From contig CP052876.1 of assembly GCA_020881835.1 (NCBI GenBank), forward strand, positions 372,001-436,000: DNA of 64,000 bases, in the 5' to 3' direction. This document shows positions 25,936 through 37,429 of this stretch, piece after piece (positions within the stretch are counted from its first letter, which is position 1; each line of letters opens with the position of its first letter). Under the pieces are notes generated by a model. That model saw only the letters and a list, made by a program, of their open reading frames with translations. It made no database searches and had not been told where the DNA came from. Both the position numbers and the translations under genes were made by a program. Source of the stretch: Kineosporiaceae bacterium SCSIO 59966. GTDB taxonomy: Bacteria; Actinomycetota; Actinomycetes; Actinomycetales; SCSIO-59966.

Positions 25936-26819
25936 TGGCCTACGACGTCCCGACGCGCGAGCGGCTGGTCGCCGACATGCGTCAGATCATGTCCCGGTAC
26001 CCGCAGGAGCGCTCCGCGCTGCTGCCGATGCTGCACCTGGTGCAGGCCGAGGAGGGCTACGTCAGCCCAGACGGGATCGCGCTGTGCGCCGAGCTGCTCG
26101 GCCTCACCGCGGCCGAGGTGTCCGCCGTCGCCACCTTCTACACGCAGTACAAGCGGCACCCGAACGGCGAGTACACCGTCGGGGTCTGCACGAACACCCT
26201 GTGCGCCGTGCTGGGCGGCGACGCGATCTACGAGGCGCTCTCCGAGCACCTCGGCGTCGGGCACGACGAGACGACCGAGGACGGCTCGATCACCCTTGAG
26301 CGGATCGAGTGCAACGCGGCCTGCGACTACGCGCCGGTGATGATGGTCAACTGGGAGTTCTTCGACCGGCAGACCCCGGAGTCGGCCCGGGACGTCGTCG
26401 ACCGGCTGCGCGCCGGGCAGGACGTGGCACCGACCCGCGGCGCCGCCAAGGTCTGCACGTTCAAGGAGGTCTCCCGGGTACTGGCCGGGTTCCCCGACGG
26501 GCGCGCCGACGAGGGCGTCGGCGCCGGTGACGCGACGCTGCGCGGCAACGTCGTGGCCCGCCAGCAGGGGTGGACGCCGGAGCGCGGCGTGCCCGCCGGC
26601 GGCGGGCGTGACGGCGCGGCCGGTGGTGGCCCCGCCCTGGCGGCCGGCCAGCAGCCGCCGCGTGAGCGCAGCAGCGCTCACGACGCCCCCACGGTCCCGG
26701 CCGGCGAGGACGACCGGGGCGGGGCTCCGGCCGGCAAGCCGTCCGGTGACACCACCGCCGGGCCGCAGGACGAGGCGACCGGCACAGAGCCCGCCGAGGG
26801 CACGAGCGAGGAGGGCTGA
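25935..26819 (+). CDS. nuoE: NADH-quinone oxidoreductase subunit E with long C-terminal tail
   Basis: 294 aa. The thioredoxin-like 24-kDa subunit with a [2Fe-2S] cluster in the NADH-oxidising module. Ligands: C in VGVCTNTLCAVLG (two, spaced by four) and ECNAACDYAP (two, spaced by three). The core ends near residue 205. The remaining ~90 residues are disordered, rich in Gly, Ala, Pro and charged residues; this tail is much longer than in E. coli NuoE (166 aa). ATG start by TGATG overlap with nuoD. Confidence 0.95.
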   Translation: MAYDVPTRERLVADMRQIMSRYPQERSALLPMLHLVQAEEGYVSPDGIALCAELLGLTAAEVSAVATFYTQYKRHPNGEYTVGVCTNTLCAVLGGDAIYEALSEHLGVGHDETTEDGSITLERIECNAACDYAPVMMVNWEFFDRQTPESARDVVDRLRAGQDVAPTRGAAKVCTFKEVSRVLAGFPDGRADEGVGAGDATLRGNVVARQQGWTPERGVPAGGGRDGAAGGGPALAAGQQPPRERSSAHDAPTVPAGEDDRGGAPAGKPSGDTTAGPQDEATGTEPAEGTSEEG

Positions 26820-26820
26820 G

Positions 26821-28140
26821 ATGGCGACGCAACTCACCCCGGTGCTGTCCCGTACCTGGGACGTCGAGCGGTCCTGGACCCTGGAGACCTACGAGCGCCA
26901 CGACGGCTACTCCGCGCTGCGGACGGCGCTCACCCGCTCTCCGGAGGACCTCGTCCAGCTGGTCAAGGACTCCGGGCTCCGCGGCCGCGGCGGCGCCGGC
27001 TTCCCGACCGGGATGAAGTGGGGCTTCCTGCCCAAGCCCGACGGCGGACCGCGGTACCTCGTCGTCAACGCCGACGAGTCCGAGCCGGGCACGTGCAAGG
27101 ACGTGCCGCTGATGATGGCCTCGCCGCACCTGCTCATCGAGGGCGCGATCATCACGTCCTACGCCATCGGCTGCCACCACGCCTTCATCTACCTGCGCGG
27201 GGAGGTCGTGCACGTCTACCGGCGGCTGATGCACGCCGTCGAGGAGGCCTACGCCAAGGGCTACCTCGGCAGGAACGTGCTCGGCAGCGGCTTCGACCTC
27301 GACATCACCGTGCACGCCGGTGCCGGCGCCTACATCTGCGGTGAGGAGACGGCGCTGCTCGACTCCCTCGAGGGCCGCCGGGGCCAGCCCCGGCTCAAGC
27401 CGCCGTTCCCCGCGGTCGCCGGGCTGTACGCGCGGCCGACCGTGGTGAACAACGTGGAGTCGGTCGCCTCGGTGCCCTCGATCGTCGCCCACGGCGCCGA
27501 CTGGTTCTCCTCGATGGGCACCGAGAAGTCGACCGGTTTCGGGCTGTTCTCGCTGTCCGGCCACGTCACCCACCCCGGCCAGTACGAGGCCCCGCTCGGC
27601 GTCACCCTGCGTGAGCTGCTCGACATGGCCGGCGGCGTCCGGGAGGGCCACCGGCTGAAGTTCTGGACCCCCGGTGGGTCGTCCACGCCGATCTTCACCG
27701 AGGAGCACCTCGACGTCCCGCTCGACTTCGAGGGGGTGGCGGGGGCCGGCTCGATGCTCGGCACCCGGGCCCTGCAGATCTTCGACGAGACCACGTGCGT
27801 CGTGCGCGCCGTCCTGCGCTGGACCGAGTTCTACGCCCACGAGTCCTGCGGCAAGTGCACCCCGTGCCGCGAGGGCACGTTCTGGATGAAGCAGGTGCTG
27901 CGTCGCCTGGAGGCCGGGCAGGGCACCGAGCAGGACCTCGACAACCTCCTCGACCAGTGCGACAACATCCTCGGCCGCGCGTTCTGCGCGCTCGGCGACG
28001 GCGCGACGTCGCCGGTGACGTCGAGCATCCAGCACTTCCGCGAGGAGTACCTCCGCCACCTCCCGGGGCCAGGGAACCCTCACGGCGGCTGCCCCTTCGA
28101 CCCGGTCGCCGCCACCGTCTTCGCCGGAGCTGACGCCTGA
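26821..28140 (+). CDS. nuoF: NADH-quinone oxidoreductase subunit F
   Basis: 439 aa flavoprotein that binds NADH and FMN and carries a [4Fe-4S] cluster. The NADH/FMN glycine-rich region is [17 protein letters not shown], followed by [14 protein letters not shown] and [20 protein letters not shown]. Cluster ligands are in [17 protein letters not shown] and [10 protein letters not shown]. The ATG at 26821 is 1 bp after the nuoE stop. The stop overlaps nuoG by 1 bp (TGATG type). Confidence 0.97.
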   Translation: MATQLTPVLSRTWDVERSWTLETYERHDGYSALRTALTRSPEDLVQLVKDSGLRGRGGAGFPTGMKWGFLPKPDGGPRYLVVNADESEPGTCKDVPLMMASPHLLIEGAIITSYAIGCHHAFIYLRGEVVHVYRRLMHAVEEAYAKGYLGRNVLGSGFDLDITVHAGAGAYICGEETALLDSLEGRRGQPRLKPPFPAVAGLYARPTVVNNVESVASVPSIVAHGADWFSSMGTEKSTGFGLFSLSGHVTHPGQYEAPLGVTLRELLDMAGGVREGHRLKFWTPGGSSTPIFTEEHLDVPLDFEGVAGAGSMLGTRALQIFDETTCVVRAVLRWTEFYAHESCGKCTPCREGTFWMKQVLRRLEAGQGTEQDLDNLLDQCDNILGRAFCALGDGATSPVTSSIQHFREEYLRHLPGPGNPHGGCPFDPVAATVFAGADA

Positions 28141-30695
28141 TGACCTCCACCACCGGTACGCCGCGGACCGACCAGCCGGTCGAGACGGTCAGCGCCGTCA
28201 TCGACGGCATGGAGGTCAGTGCGCCCAAGGGGACGCTGATCATTCGTGCCGCCGAGACCCTCGGGGTGGCCATCCCGCGGTTCTGCGACCACCCGCTGCT
28301 CGACCCGGTCGCGGCCTGTCGGCAGTGTCTCGTCGAGGTGGCCACGCCCGGCCCCGACGGCTCCCTGCGGCCGATGCCGAAGCCGCAGCCGTCCTGCGCG
28401 ATCGAGCTCACCGAGGGGATGGTGGTCAAGACCCAGGTCACCTCCCCGGTCGCGGACAAGGCGCAGCAGGGGCAGCTCGAGTTCCTGCTGATCAACCACC
28501 CGCTGGACTGCCCCGTCTGCGACAAGGGCGGGGAGTGCCCGCTGCAGAACCAGGCGATGAGCAACGGCCGCCCGGAGACCCGGTTCGTCGACGTCAAGCG
28601 CACCTTCCCCAAGCCGATCCGGATCTCCAGCCAGGTGCTGCTGGACCGGGAACGCTGCGTCCTGTGCCAGCGCTGCACGAGGTTTGCCAAGGAGATCGCC
28701 GGGGACCCGTTCATCGAGCTGCAGGAGCGCGGCGCCCAGCAGCAGATCGGCACGTTCTCCCCGGCCGTGCTCGGCATCCACGTCCCCGACGAGTCCGTGC
28801 TCGACCAGGCGGGTGAGCCGTTCGCCAGCTACTTCTCCGGCAACACCATCCAGATCTGTCCCGTCGGTGCGCTGACGTCGGCCGCCTACCGGTTCCGGGC
28901 CCGCCCGTTCGACCTCGTCTCCTCGCCGTCGGTGTGCGAGCACTGCGCCTCCGGCTGCGCCCTGCGCGTCGACCACCGCCGGGGCACGGTGCTGCGCCGA
29001 CTGGCCGGGGAGGACCCGGCGGTCAACGAGGAGTGGAACTGCGACAAGGGGCGGTTCGCCTTCACCTGGCAGACCGCCGCCGACCGGGTCACCACCCCGA
29101 TGGTCCGGGACGCCGACACCGGCCAGCTCGTGCCGGCCTCCTGGAGCGAGGCGCTCGACGTGGCCGCCCGGGGACTGACCGCCGCACGGGACGCCGCCGC
29201 CGACGCCGCCGGGCAGCCCGCTGGGGTCGGGGTGCTCGTCGGCGGCCGTGCCACCGTCGAGGACGCGTACGCCTACGCCAAGTTCGCCCGCCTCGCCCTG
29301 GGCACGAACGACGTCGACTTCCGCGCCCGGCCGCACTCGGCCGAGGAGGCCGACGTGCTCGCCGCACGGGTCGCGGGCGCCGGCATGCCGGTCACCTACG
29401 CCGACCTCGAGCGGGCGCCCGCCGTGCTGCTCGTCGCGTTCGAGCCCGAGGAGGAGTCGCCGATCGTCTTCCTGCGACTCCGCAAGGCGGTCCGCAAGCA
29501 CGGCCTGCAGGTGGCCGCGGTCGCGCCGATGGCCACCCGGGGGCTGACCAAGCTGTCCGGGGCCCTCGTCGAGGCCGCCCCCGGCACCGAGCCGTCGGTG
29601 CTCCGGGCACTCGCCGCGTCGGCGCCAGAGGTCGCCGAGACCGCCGAGCTGCTGCGCCGTCCCGGCGCGGTCGTCCTCGTCGGGGAGCGGCTCGCCGCCG
29701 TCCCCGGCGGGCTCACCGCGGCCGCCGCCCTGGCCGACGCCACCGGCGCCGCCCTGGCCTGGGTGCCGCGCCGGGCCGGGGAGCGCGGCGCACTGGAGGC
29801 CGGCGCCCTGCCGACGCTGCTGCCGGGGGGGCGGCCGGTCGCCGACCCCGAGGCTCGCGTCGACACCGCCGCCGCCTGGGGCACGCCCGTCTCGCTGCCG
29901 GACGCCCCCGGCCGGGACACCACCGCCATGCTCGCCGCCGCGGCGTCCGGTGAGCTCGGCGCGCTCGTCGTCGGCGGCGTCGACCCGGTCGACCTGCCCG
30001 ACCCCGAGCTGGCCCTCACCGCCCTGGGCCGGGTGCCGTTCCTCGTCAGCCTCGAGGTCCGGCTGTCCGCGGTGACCGACCGGGCCGACGTCGTCCTGCC
30101 GGTCGCCCCGGTCGCCGAGAAGTCCGGCACCTTCCTCAGCTGGGAGGGCCGCTGGCGGATGTTCGAGCGCACCCTGCAGTCCCGCGCGCTGCCGGACCTG
30201 CGGGTGCTCGACGAGCTGGCCGCCGCCATGGGTGTCGACCTCGGCACGCCCACCGTCGAGGCCGTCCGTGGCGAGCTCGCCGAGCTCGGCGCCTGGGAGG
30301 GCGGCCGCCTCGCCGCCGCCCCCGCCGAGCCCGTCCGCCCGCCCGAACCGGCCCCGGGAGAGGCCGTGCTGGCCACCTGGCACCTGCTGCTGGACGCCGG
30401 ACGCCTCCAGGACGGCGAGCCGTTCCTGGCCGGCACCGCCCAGCGGGCCCACGCCCGGCTGTCCGCGGCCACCGCGGCGGAGGCCGGTGTGGACGACGGC
30501 GGCCTGGTCGAGGTCGCCACCGACGCCGGCGCCGTCCGCCTGCCGGTGGTCGTCACGGCGATGCCCGACCGGGTCGTCTGGCTGCCGACCAACTCACCAG
30601 GCAGCTCCGTGCACGCGACGCTGCGTGCGGGCGCCGGGTCCGTCGTGCGCGTCGCGGCCGTCCCGGCCGACGCCGTCGAGGAGGTGCAGGCGTGA
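28140..30695 (+). CDS. nuoG: NADH-quinone oxidoreductase subunit G
   Basis: 851 aa, the large Fe-S subunit. N-terminal [2Fe-2S] domain: [20 protein letters not shown]. The [4Fe-4S] His/Cys cluster region is [19 protein letters not shown], followed by the ferredoxin-like [13 protein letters not shown] and CPVGALTS. The molybdopterin-like part starts with a further cluster motif [13 protein letters not shown] ... [10 protein letters not shown] (N7-type ligands), then a large degenerate molybdopterin domain. The stretch from ~700 to the C-terminus (rich in Ala, Val, Asp) resembles the molybdopterin-dinucleotide-binding C-domain. ATG overlaps nuoF; the stop overlaps nuoH by 4 bp. Confidence 0.96.
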   Translation: MTSTTGTPRTDQPVETVSAVIDGMEVSAPKGTLIIRAAETLGVAIPRFCDHPLLDPVAACRQCLVEVATPGPDGSLRPMPKPQPSCAIELTEGMVVKTQVTSPVADKAQQGQLEFLLINHPLDCPVCDKGGECPLQNQAMSNGRPETRFVDVKRTFPKPIRISSQVLLDRERCVLCQRCTRFAKEIAGDPFIELQERGAQQQIGTFSPAVLGIHVPDESVLDQAGEPFASYFSGNTIQICPVGALTSAAYRFRARPFDLVSSPSVCEHCASGCALRVDHRRGTVLRRLAGEDPAVNEEWNCDKGRFAFTWQTAADRVTTPMVRDADTGQLVPASWSEALDVAARGLTAARDAAADAAGQPAGVGVLVGGRATVEDAYAYAKFARLALGTNDVDFRARPHSAEEADVLAARVAGAGMPVTYADLERAPAVLLVAFEPEEESPIVFLRLRKAVRKHGLQVAAVAPMATRGLTKLSGALVEAAPGTEPSVLRALAASAPEVAETAELLRRPGAVVLVGERLAAVPGGLTAAAALADATGAALAWVPRRAGERGALEAGALPTLLPGGRPVADPEARVDTAAAWGTPVSLPDAPGRDTTAMLAAAASGELGALVVGGVDPVDLPDPELALTALGRVPFLVSLEVRLSAVTDRADVVLPVAPVAEKSGTFLSWEGRWRMFERTLQSRALPDLRVLDELAAAMGVDLGTPTVEAVRGELAELGAWEGGRLAAAPAEPVRPPEPAPGEAVLATWHLLLDAGRLQDGEPFLAGTAQRAHARLSAATAAEAGVDDGGLVEVATDAGAVRLPVVVTAMPDRVVWLPTNSPGSSVHATLRAGAGSVVRVAAVPADAVEEVQA

Positions 30696-32032
30696 ACCTG
30701 CTGGCGTCCACCGCGGTCCCGTCCGCGGACTTCAGCAACGACAACGGGTGGGTCATCTTCGGGAAGATCCTCTTCGTCTTCGTCTTCCTCGTCGTCAACG
30801 TCGTCATCGTGATCTGGGCCGAGCGCCGGATCATCGGGCGGATGCAGCTGCGGCTCGGGCCGAACCGGACCGGCCCCTTCGGCATCCTGCAGAGCATCGC
30901 GGACGGCGCGAAGCTCATGTTCAAGGAGGACTTCGCTCCTCGCGGCGCGGACCGCTGGGTGTACCTGCTCGCACCGGCGCTGTCGGCGACCCCCGCGTTC
31001 CTCGCGTTCGCCGTCATCCCGCTCGGGCCCGAGGTGCGGATCCCGTTCACCGACATCGTCACCCCGCTCCAGCTCACCGACCTGCCGGTCGCAGTGCTCT
31101 ACGTCCTGGCCATCGGGTCGATCGGCGTGTACGGGCTGGTGCTGGCCGGCTGGTCCTCCGGGTCCACCTACCCGCTGCTCGGTGGGGTCCGGTCCACCGC
31201 CCAGGTGATCAGCTACGAGCTGGCGATGGGCCTGTCCCTGGTCAGCGTCTTCATCGTCGCCGGGTCCATGTCGACGTCCCAGATCGTCGCCTCCCAGGCC
31301 AACCTGTGGTGGGCGGTCACCCTGCTGCCGGCGTTCGTGATCTACGTCGTGTCGATGGTCGGGGAGACCAACCGGCTGCCGTTCGACCTGCCCGAGGCCG
31401 AGGGTGAGCTCGTCGGCGGCTTCCACACCGAGTACGCCGGGATGAAGTTCGCGATGTTCTTCCTCGCCGAGTACATCAACATGTTCACCGTCTCGGCGCT
31501 GGCGACGACCCTCTTCCTCGGCGGCTGGCAGGCCCCGTGGCCGCTCGGCGGCCCGATCTGGCCGGGTGCCAACGAGGGCTGGTGGCCGCTGCTGTGGTTC
31601 ACGGCCAAGCTGTGGCTGTTCATCTTCTTCTTCATCTGGCTGCGCGGCTCCCTGCCCCGGATGCGCTACGACCAGTTCATGAAGCTCGGGTGGAAGGTGC
31701 TCATCCCCTCGGCGCTGGCCTGGGTCGTCGCCGTCGCCGTGCTCCAGGGCGTGCGCCAGTTCACCGACGTCAGCCTCAGCACCGTCCTGTGGGTCATCGT
31801 CGGCGTCGCCGCCGTGTTCGTCGCCGCGAGCTTCCTGTGGCCCAGCCCGCAGGAGGAGGACGCCGGCCCGCCGCAGGGCGAGTTCGACCCGTTCGCCGGC
31901 GGCCACCCGGTGCCCCCGCTGCCGGGCCAGCAGCTCCCCGCCTCACCACGGCGGATGCGCCAGACCGCCGTCGTCGGCTCCACCACCACGTCGGACACCC
32001 CGACCCCGTCCGAGGAGGACACCCGTGGCTGA
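30692..32032 (+). CDS. nuoH: NADH-quinone oxidoreductase subunit H
   Basis: 446 aa with eight membrane helices; it connects the peripheral arm to the membrane arm and forms part of the quinone chamber. Signatures: [66 protein letters not shown] and [13 protein letters not shown]. About 65 extra C-terminal residues are a cytoplasmic Pro/Thr-rich tail. GTG start, 4-bp overlap with nuoG; 8-bp overlap with nuoI. Confidence 0.97.
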   Translation: MNLLASTAVPSADFSNDNGWVIFGKILFVFVFLVVNVVIVIWAERRIIGRMQLRLGPNRTGPFGILQSIADGAKLMFKEDFAPRGADRWVYLLAPALSATPAFLAFAVIPLGPEVRIPFTDIVTPLQLTDLPVAVLYVLAIGSIGVYGLVLAGWSSGSTYPLLGGVRSTAQVISYELAMGLSLVSVFIVAGSMSTSQIVASQANLWWAVTLLPAFVIYVVSMVGETNRLPFDLPEAEGELVGGFHTEYAGMKFAMFFLAEYINMFTVSALATTLFLGGWQAPWPLGGPIWPGANEGWWPLLWFTAKLWLFIFFFIWLRGSLPRMRYDQFMKLGWKVLIPSALAWVVAVAVLQGVRQFTDVSLSTVLWVIVGVAAVFVAASFLWPSPQEEDAGPPQGEFDPFAGGHPVPPLPGQQLPASPRRMRQTAVVGSTTTSDTPTPSEEDTRG

Positions 32033-32663
32033 GTCCAAGGACCTGCGCCGTCGCGAGGACGACGACGACCGCCAGGGCGGCTTTCTCTCCGAGCTGCTCG
32101 CCCCGGTCGCCGGCTTCGGCGTCAGCCTCGGCAACATGTTCCGGAAGGTCGAGACCCAGCAGTACCCGGAGGAGAAGGTCCCGACCCAGCCGAGGTTCCA
32201 CGGTCGCCACCAGCTCAACCGGCACCCCGACGGGCTGGAGAAGTGCATCGGCTGCGAGCTGTGCGCCTGGGCCTGCCCGGCCGACGCCATCTACGTCGAG
32301 GGCGCCGACAACACCGAGGAGGCCCGGTTCTCACCGGGTGAGCGGTACGGCCGCGTGTACCAGATCAACTACCTGCGCTGCATCTTCTGCGGTCTGTGCA
32401 TCGAGGCCTGCCCCACCCGTGCGCTGACCATGACGAACGAGTACGAGCTGGCCGGCCCCAGCCGGGTCGGCCTCATCTACGAGAAGCAGGACCTGCTCGC
32501 CCCGATGCAGCCGGGGATGCTCGCGCCGCCGCACCCGATGGTCCCGGGCACCGACGAGCAGAGCTACTACCGCGGTGAGGTCACCGGCGCGGTACCGGAG
32601 CAGGAGCAGTGGGTCCGCCAGCGGTCGGCCGCTGCGGCCGCGCACGGCGAGGAGGCCCGATGA
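32025..32663 (+). CDS. nuoI: NADH-quinone oxidoreductase subunit I
   Basis: 212 aa ferredoxin-like subunit with two [4Fe-4S] clusters: [19 protein letters not shown] and [19 protein letters not shown]. The N-terminus (residues ~20-50, [20 protein letters not shown]) is the amphipathic anchor. The C-terminal ~50 residues are variable. GTG start overlapping nuoH by 8 bp. Confidence 0.97.
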   Translation: MAESKDLRRREDDDDRQGGFLSELLAPVAGFGVSLGNMFRKVETQQYPEEKVPTQPRFHGRHQLNRHPDGLEKCIGCELCAWACPADAIYVEGADNTEEARFSPGERYGRVYQINYLRCIFCGLCIEACPTRALTMTNEYELAGPSRVGLIYEKQDLLAPMQPGMLAPPHPMVPGTDEQSYYRGEVTGAVPEQEQWVRQRSAAAAAHGEEAR

Positions 32664-33634
32664 GTCCCGCCAGCCTGCTCACCGCGCCGGCGCTCGCCCA
32701 GGTGCCGCTCGACCCGGCGACCCAGGCGCACCTCGGCACCGGGGAGACGGTGCTGTTCTGGGTGCTCGCGCCGCTCATGGTGATCGCCGCCCTGGGGCTG
32801 CTCTTCGCCAAGAAGGCCGTGCACGCCGCGCTCATGCTCGTGTTCGTGATGATCTCCCTGGCGGTGCTGTACGCGGCGCAGGAGGCGCCGTTCCTCTTCG
32901 TCACCCAGATCATCGTCTACACCGGCGCGGTGATGATCCTCTTCCTCTTCGTGCTCATGCTCGTCGGGGTCGACTCCTCGGACTCGCTCGTCGAGACCAT
33001 CCGAGGGCACCGGGTGCCGTCCTTCCTGGCCGGTATCGGGCTCGCGGTCGTGCTCGTCGCCGGAGTCACCGGCAGCGGGCTGCTCGGCACCGAGGTGCGT
33101 GATGCGCCGCTGCCGGTCGGCCTCGCCGAGGCCAACGCCGACGGCAACCCGGTCGGCATCGCCCGGCTGGTGTTCTCCGACTTCGTCATCGCCTTCGAGC
33201 TGACCGGTGCGCTGCTCGTCACCGCCGCGCTGGGCGCCGTCCTGCTCACCCACCGGCCGCGGCTCACCCCGCGGGTGACCCAGCGCGAGCTCGCGGCGCG
33301 CCGGGTCCGTGAGGGCACCCAGGTCACGCCGCTGCCCGCCCCAGGTGTGTTCGCCCGGCACAACGGGGTGGACATCCCGGCGCTGCTGCCCGACGGCACC
33401 CCCAGCGAGCTGTCGGTCTCCCGGGTGCTGCGGGCCCGCGGCCAGACGACGTCGCCGCTGCGGTTCCGGGACGACGTCCGGGTCATCGAGGCGGAGATCG
33501 GGCCGGACCACCGCCGCGGCGTCACCGGCTCGCAGTTCCCGACCGACGAGGCCGGCGACGCCAGCACGGAGGTGTCCGACGCCGACCAGGAGCCCGGGAC
33601 GCCGCAGGGGCGGCAGGACGGAGCGGACCGATGA
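32660..33634 (+). CDS. nuoJ: NADH-quinone oxidoreductase subunit J
   Basis: 324 aa, with five membrane helices in the first ~200 residues ([20 protein letters not shown] is the conserved TM3, FIG-like region). The following ~120 residues are a hydrophilic C-terminal tail; actinobacterial NuoJ is longer than E. coli NuoJ (184 aa), and this one is long even so. The ATG overlaps the nuoI stop by 4 bp. Confidence 0.95.
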   Translation: MSPASLLTAPALAQVPLDPATQAHLGTGETVLFWVLAPLMVIAALGLLFAKKAVHAALMLVFVMISLAVLYAAQEAPFLFVTQIIVYTGAVMILFLFVLMLVGVDSSDSLVETIRGHRVPSFLAGIGLAVVLVAGVTGSGLLGTEVRDAPLPVGLAEANADGNPVGIARLVFSDFVIAFELTGALLVTAALGAVLLTHRPRLTPRVTQRELAARRVREGTQVTPLPAPGVFARHNGVDIPALLPDGTPSELSVSRVLRARGQTTSPLRFRDDVRVIEAEIGPDHRRGVTGSQFPTDEAGDASTEVSDADQEPGTPQGRQDGADR

Positions 33635-33930
33635 CCATCACCAGCTACATCGCGCTGTCCGCGCTGCTGTTCGCCATCGGCGCGACGACCGTGCTGGTGC
33701 GCCGCAACGCGATCGTCGTGTTCATGGGCGTCGAGCTCATGCTCAACGCCACCAACCTCGCGTTCGTCACCTTCGCCCGGATGACCGGCGACCTGTCCGG
33801 CCAGGTCATCGCCTTCTTCGTCATGGTGGTGGCCGCCGCCGAGGTGGTCGTCGGGCTGGCCATCATCGTCACGATCTTCCGGACCCGCCGGTCGGCGTCC
33901 GTCGACGACGCCAACCTGCTGAAGTACTAG
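33631..33930 (+). CDS. nuoK: NADH-quinone oxidoreductase subunit K
   Basis: 99 aa, three helices. Conserved acidic residue in [16 protein letters not shown] and in [16 protein letters not shown]; both lie on the proton path. Overlaps nuoJ by 4 bp; 24 bp before nuoL. Confidence 0.97.
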   Translation: MTITSYIALSALLFAIGATTVLVRRNAIVVFMGVELMLNATNLAFVTFARMTGDLSGQVIAFFVMVVAAAEVVVGLAIIVTIFRTRRSASVDDANLLKY

Positions 33931-33954
33931 AGACGGACCGAGGAGCGAAAGCCT

Positions 33955-35880
33955 GTGATCACCGCCTCTGCTGCCGCGGCCGACGTGCTGCCGGCGACCG
34001 GCCTGCAGTCCGCCGCGTGGCTGCTCGTCGCGCTGCCGCTGCTCGGTGCCGCCGTGCTCCTGCTCGGTGGTCGTCGCACCGACCGGTGGGGCCACTGGTT
34101 CGCCGTCGCGCTGAGCTGGGCCTCCTTCGCCGTCGGGGCGGCCGTGTTCGTCGCCATGCTCGGCTCGCCGGCGCAGGAGCGGGCCCGTTCGGTCCACCTG
34201 TTCGAGTGGGTGCCGGCCGGGGCGTTCACCCTGGACGCCGGGCTGCTCGTCGACCAGCTGTCGATGACCTTCGTCCTGCTCGTCACCTTCGTCGGCTCCC
34301 TCATCCACGTGTACTCGGTCGCGTACATGGAGCACGACCCCGACCGGCGCCGGTTCTTCGCCTACCTCAACTTCTTCGTCGCGGCGATGCTGCTGCTCGT
34401 GCTGGCCGACAGCTACCTGCTGCTGTTCGTCGGCTGGGAGGGCGTGGGGCTCGCGTCCTACCTGCTCATCGGGTTCTGGAACCACAACCCGGCGTACGCG
34501 GCGGCCGCCAAGAAGGCGTTCCTCGTCAACCGGGTCGGCGACTTCGGCATGCTCATCGCGATCTTCGCGATGTTCGCCGCGTTCGGCGCGGTCGACTTCG
34601 GCACGGTCCTCGGTGGCGCCGGTCAGGCCTCCGAGGGGCTGCTCACCCTCATCGGCCTCATGCTGCTGCTCGCCGCCGCCGGCAAGTCGGCGCAGTTCCC
34701 GCTGCAGTCCTGGCTGGGTGACGCGATGGCCGGTCCGACGCCGGTGTCCGCGCTCATCCACGCGGCGACGATGGTGACCGCGGGCGTCTACCTCGTCGTC
34801 CGCTCCGGTCCCATCTACGAGGGTGCGCCGACCGCCCAGCTCGTCGTCGTGGTCGTGGGCGCCATCACCCTCGTGTACGGGGCGGTCGTCGGTATGGCCA
34901 AGGACGACATCAAGAAGGCGCTGGCGGCCTCGACGATGTCGCAGATCGGCTACATGATGCTCGCCGCCGGGCTCGGCCCGGTCGGCTACGTCTACGCGAT
35001 CTTCCACCTGGTCACCCACGGCTTCTTCAAGGCCGGGATGTTCCTCGGCGCCGGCTCCGTCATGCACGGCATGGACGACCAGGTCGACATGCGCCGCTTC
35101 GGAGAGCTCGCCGGTCAGATGCGGACGACGTGGCTCACTTTCGGCGCCGGCTGGCTGGCGATCATCGGGTTCCCGTTCCTGTCCGGCTTCTGGAGCAAGG
35201 ACCGGATCATCGAGGCCGCGTTCGTCGGCGAGGGCTGGCGGCCGTGGGTGTTCGGGACCGTGACCCTGCTCACCGCCGGGCTCACCGCCTTCTACATGTC
35301 CCGGCTGTTCTTCATGACCTTCCACGGCCGACGTCGGTGGGACCCCCAGCAGCACCCGCACGAGTCACCGGCGCTGATGACCGTGCCGATGGTCGTGCTC
35401 GCGATCGGCTCGGTCGCCCTCGGTGGGCTGCTCGTCGTCGGTGGGGCGTTCACCTCGTGGCTGGAGCCGGCGGTCGGCTACGACCACGAGGCCCACCCGG
35501 TGCTGCCGGTCCCGGTCATCACCGGTCTGACGCTGCTGCTGGTCGCCGTCGGCACCTTCCTCGCCTGGCGCCAGTACGCGGCGTCCGAGGTCCCGGTCAC
35601 CGCGCCCCGCGGCTCCCTGGCCACCCGCGCCGCCCGGCGCGACCTGTTCCAGGACGACGTCAACGAGGCGGTGTTCATGCGCCCGGGCCAGTACCTCACC
35701 CGCTCGCTCGTGTTCGTCGACAGCCGTGGTGTCGACGGAGCGGTCGACGGGGTCGCCTCCGCGGTCGGGGGCGTGGCCAACCGGTTGCGGCGCCTGCAGA
35801 CCGGGTTCGTCCGCTCCTACGCCGCCTCGATGCTCGGTGGCGTCGTACTCGTCCTGCTGATGCTCCTGGTGGTGAGGTGA
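33955..35880 (+). CDS. nuoL: NADH-quinone oxidoreductase subunit L
   Basis: 641 aa antiporter-like subunit with about 16 helices. Conserved regions: [20 protein letters not shown] (ion-pair Glu), [20 protein letters not shown] (Lys and TPV), AMVKD-type [32 protein letters not shown] and [15 protein letters not shown]. The long lateral helix near the C-terminus follows the insertion of [22 protein letters not shown] start with GAGGAGCG upstream; stop 1 bp before nuoM. Confidence 0.97.
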   Translation: MITASAAAADVLPATGLQSAAWLLVALPLLGAAVLLLGGRRTDRWGHWFAVALSWASFAVGAAVFVAMLGSPAQERARSVHLFEWVPAGAFTLDAGLLVDQLSMTFVLLVTFVGSLIHVYSVAYMEHDPDRRRFFAYLNFFVAAMLLLVLADSYLLLFVGWEGVGLASYLLIGFWNHNPAYAAAAKKAFLVNRVGDFGMLIAIFAMFAAFGAVDFGTVLGGAGQASEGLLTLIGLMLLLAAAGKSAQFPLQSWLGDAMAGPTPVSALIHAATMVTAGVYLVVRSGPIYEGAPTAQLVVVVVGAITLVYGAVVGMAKDDIKKALAASTMSQIGYMMLAAGLGPVGYVYAIFHLVTHGFFKAGMFLGAGSVMHGMDDQVDMRRFGELAGQMRTTWLTFGAGWLAIIGFPFLSGFWSKDRIIEAAFVGEGWRPWVFGTVTLLTAGLTAFYMSRLFFMTFHGRRRWDPQQHPHESPALMTVPMVVLAIGSVALGGLLVVGGAFTSWLEPAVGYDHEAHPVLPVPVITGLTLLLVAVGTFLAWRQYAASEVPVTAPRGSLATRAARRDLFQDDVNEAVFMRPGQYLTRSLVFVDSRGVDGAVDGVASAVGGVANRLRRLQTGFVRSYAASMLGGVVLVLLMLLVVR

Positions 35881-35881
35881 C

Positions 35882-37429
35882 GTGCTGAGCTCCGGCTTCC
35901 CCTGGCTCACGACGGCGGGACTGATCCCGCTCGTCGGGGCGCTCGTGCTCTGGCTGCTGCCGGCCTCCGCCCGCCGGCTTGCCAGGCCCCTCGCGCTCGG
36001 CGTGTCCCTGCTGACGCTCCTCGTCGTCGTCGCGATGGCGCTGACGTTCGACGTCGCCGCGGCCGGCACCCACCAGTTCACCGAGACGTACCCGTGGATC
36101 CCCCAGCTCGGCGTGTCCTACGCCCTCGGCATCGACGGCATCGGGCTGACGATGATCGCGCTCGCCGCGGTCCTCACCCCCGTCGTCGTCCTCGCCGGCT
36201 GGCACGACGCGGGCACCGACCCCGCCCGGACGCGGACGTTCTTCGCCCTGCTGCTGCTGGTGGAGACGATGATGATCGGGGTCTTCGCGGCCCGCGACGT
36301 CTTCCTCTTCTACGTGCTGTTCGAGGCGATGCTCATCCCGGTGTACTTCCTCATCGGGATGTTCGGTGGACCGCAGCGGCGGTACGCCGCGGTGAAGTTC
36401 CTCCTGTACAGCCTGCTCGGCGGGCTGCTCATGCTGGTCGCCGTCATCGCCCTGTACCTGTCCGGCCCCCGTGGTCCCGAGGGCTTCCTGGTGGAGAACC
36501 TCGTCGGCCTCGACCACGGGGAGACCGCCGGCCGGCTGATGTTCCTCGGCTTCTTCATCGCGTTCGCCATCAAGGCGCCGATGTGGCCGGTGCACACCTG
36601 GCTGCCGGACGCCGCGGGCCAGGCGCCGCCCGGGACCTCGGTGCTGCTCGTCGGCGTCCTGGACAAGGTCGGCACGTTCGGGATGCTGACCCTGCTGCTG
36701 CCGCTGTTCCCGCAGGAGAGCCGGTGGGCCGCCCCGGCGATCGCCGTCCTGGCGGTGATCTCGATCCTCTACGGCGCTCTCGTCGCCATCGGGCAGACGG
36801 ACATGATGCGGCTCATCGCCTACACGTCGGTGTCGCACTTCGGGTTCATCGTGCTCGGCATCTTCGCGATGACCTCGACCGCGCAGAACGGCGCGGCCCT
36901 GTACATGGTCAACCACGGGTTCACCACCGCCGCGCTGTTCCTCATCATGGGGATGCTCGTGGCCAGGCGCGGCACCGCCCGGATCGCCGACTACGGCGGC
37001 GTCCAGCGGGTCGCGCCGGTCATCGCCGGCACGTTCCTCGTCGCGGGCCTGTCCAGCCTGGCGCTGCCCGGCCTGTCGAGCTTCGTCAGCGAGTTCCTCG
37101 TGCTCGCCGGCACCTACGCCCGCTGGCAGTGGGCTGCGGTGGTCGCCGCCCTCGGCGTCATCCTCGCCGCCGTCTACATCCTGCTGCCCTACCAGCGGAT
37201 GTTCACCGGGCCGGCGACCGAGCCGGTCAAGGCGCTGCCCGACATGCGGGCCCGCGAGGCCTGGGTGGTCGCCCCGCTGCTCGCCATCATCGTCGCGCTC
37301 GGCGTGTACCCCAAGCCCGTCCTCGACGTCCTCGACCCCGCCGTGCAGCGGACCATGCAGGAGGTCGGCGTGACCGACCCCGAGCCGACCGTGCCCGGTG
37401 CCGCCACTGCTGGAAGGGATGACCAGTGA
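35882..37429 (+). CDS. nuoM: NADH-quinone oxidoreductase subunit M
   Basis: 515 aa, about 14 helices. It is one of the three proton-pumping antiporter-like subunits. Signatures: YALGIDGIGLTMIALA, FYVLFEAMLIPVYFLIGMFG (key Glu), KAPMWPVHTWLPDAAGQAPP (Lys), YTSVSHFGFIVLGIFAMTS and FSEFLVL-like SSFVSEFLVLAGTY. GTG start right after nuoL; 4-bp overlap with nuoN. Confidence 0.97.
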   Translation: MLSSGFPWLTTAGLIPLVGALVLWLLPASARRLARPLALGVSLLTLLVVVAMALTFDVAAAGTHQFTETYPWIPQLGVSYALGIDGIGLTMIALAAVLTPVVVLAGWHDAGTDPARTRTFFALLLLVETMMIGVFAARDVFLFYVLFEAMLIPVYFLIGMFGGPQRRYAAVKFLLYSLLGGLLMLVAVIALYLSGPRGPEGFLVENLVGLDHGETAGRLMFLGFFIAFAIKAPMWPVHTWLPDAAGQAPPGTSVLLVGVLDKVGTFGMLTLLLPLFPQESRWAAPAIAVLAVISILYGALVAIGQTDMMRLIAYTSVSHFGFIVLGIFAMTSTAQNGAALYMVNHGFTTAALFLIMGMLVARRGTARIADYGGVQRVAPVIAGTFLVAGLSSLALPGLSSFVSEFLVLAGTYARWQWAAVVAALGVILAAVYILLPYQRMFTGPATEPVKALPDMRAREAWVVAPLLAIIVALGVYPKPVLDVLDPAVQRTMQEVGVTDPEPTVPGAATAGRDDQ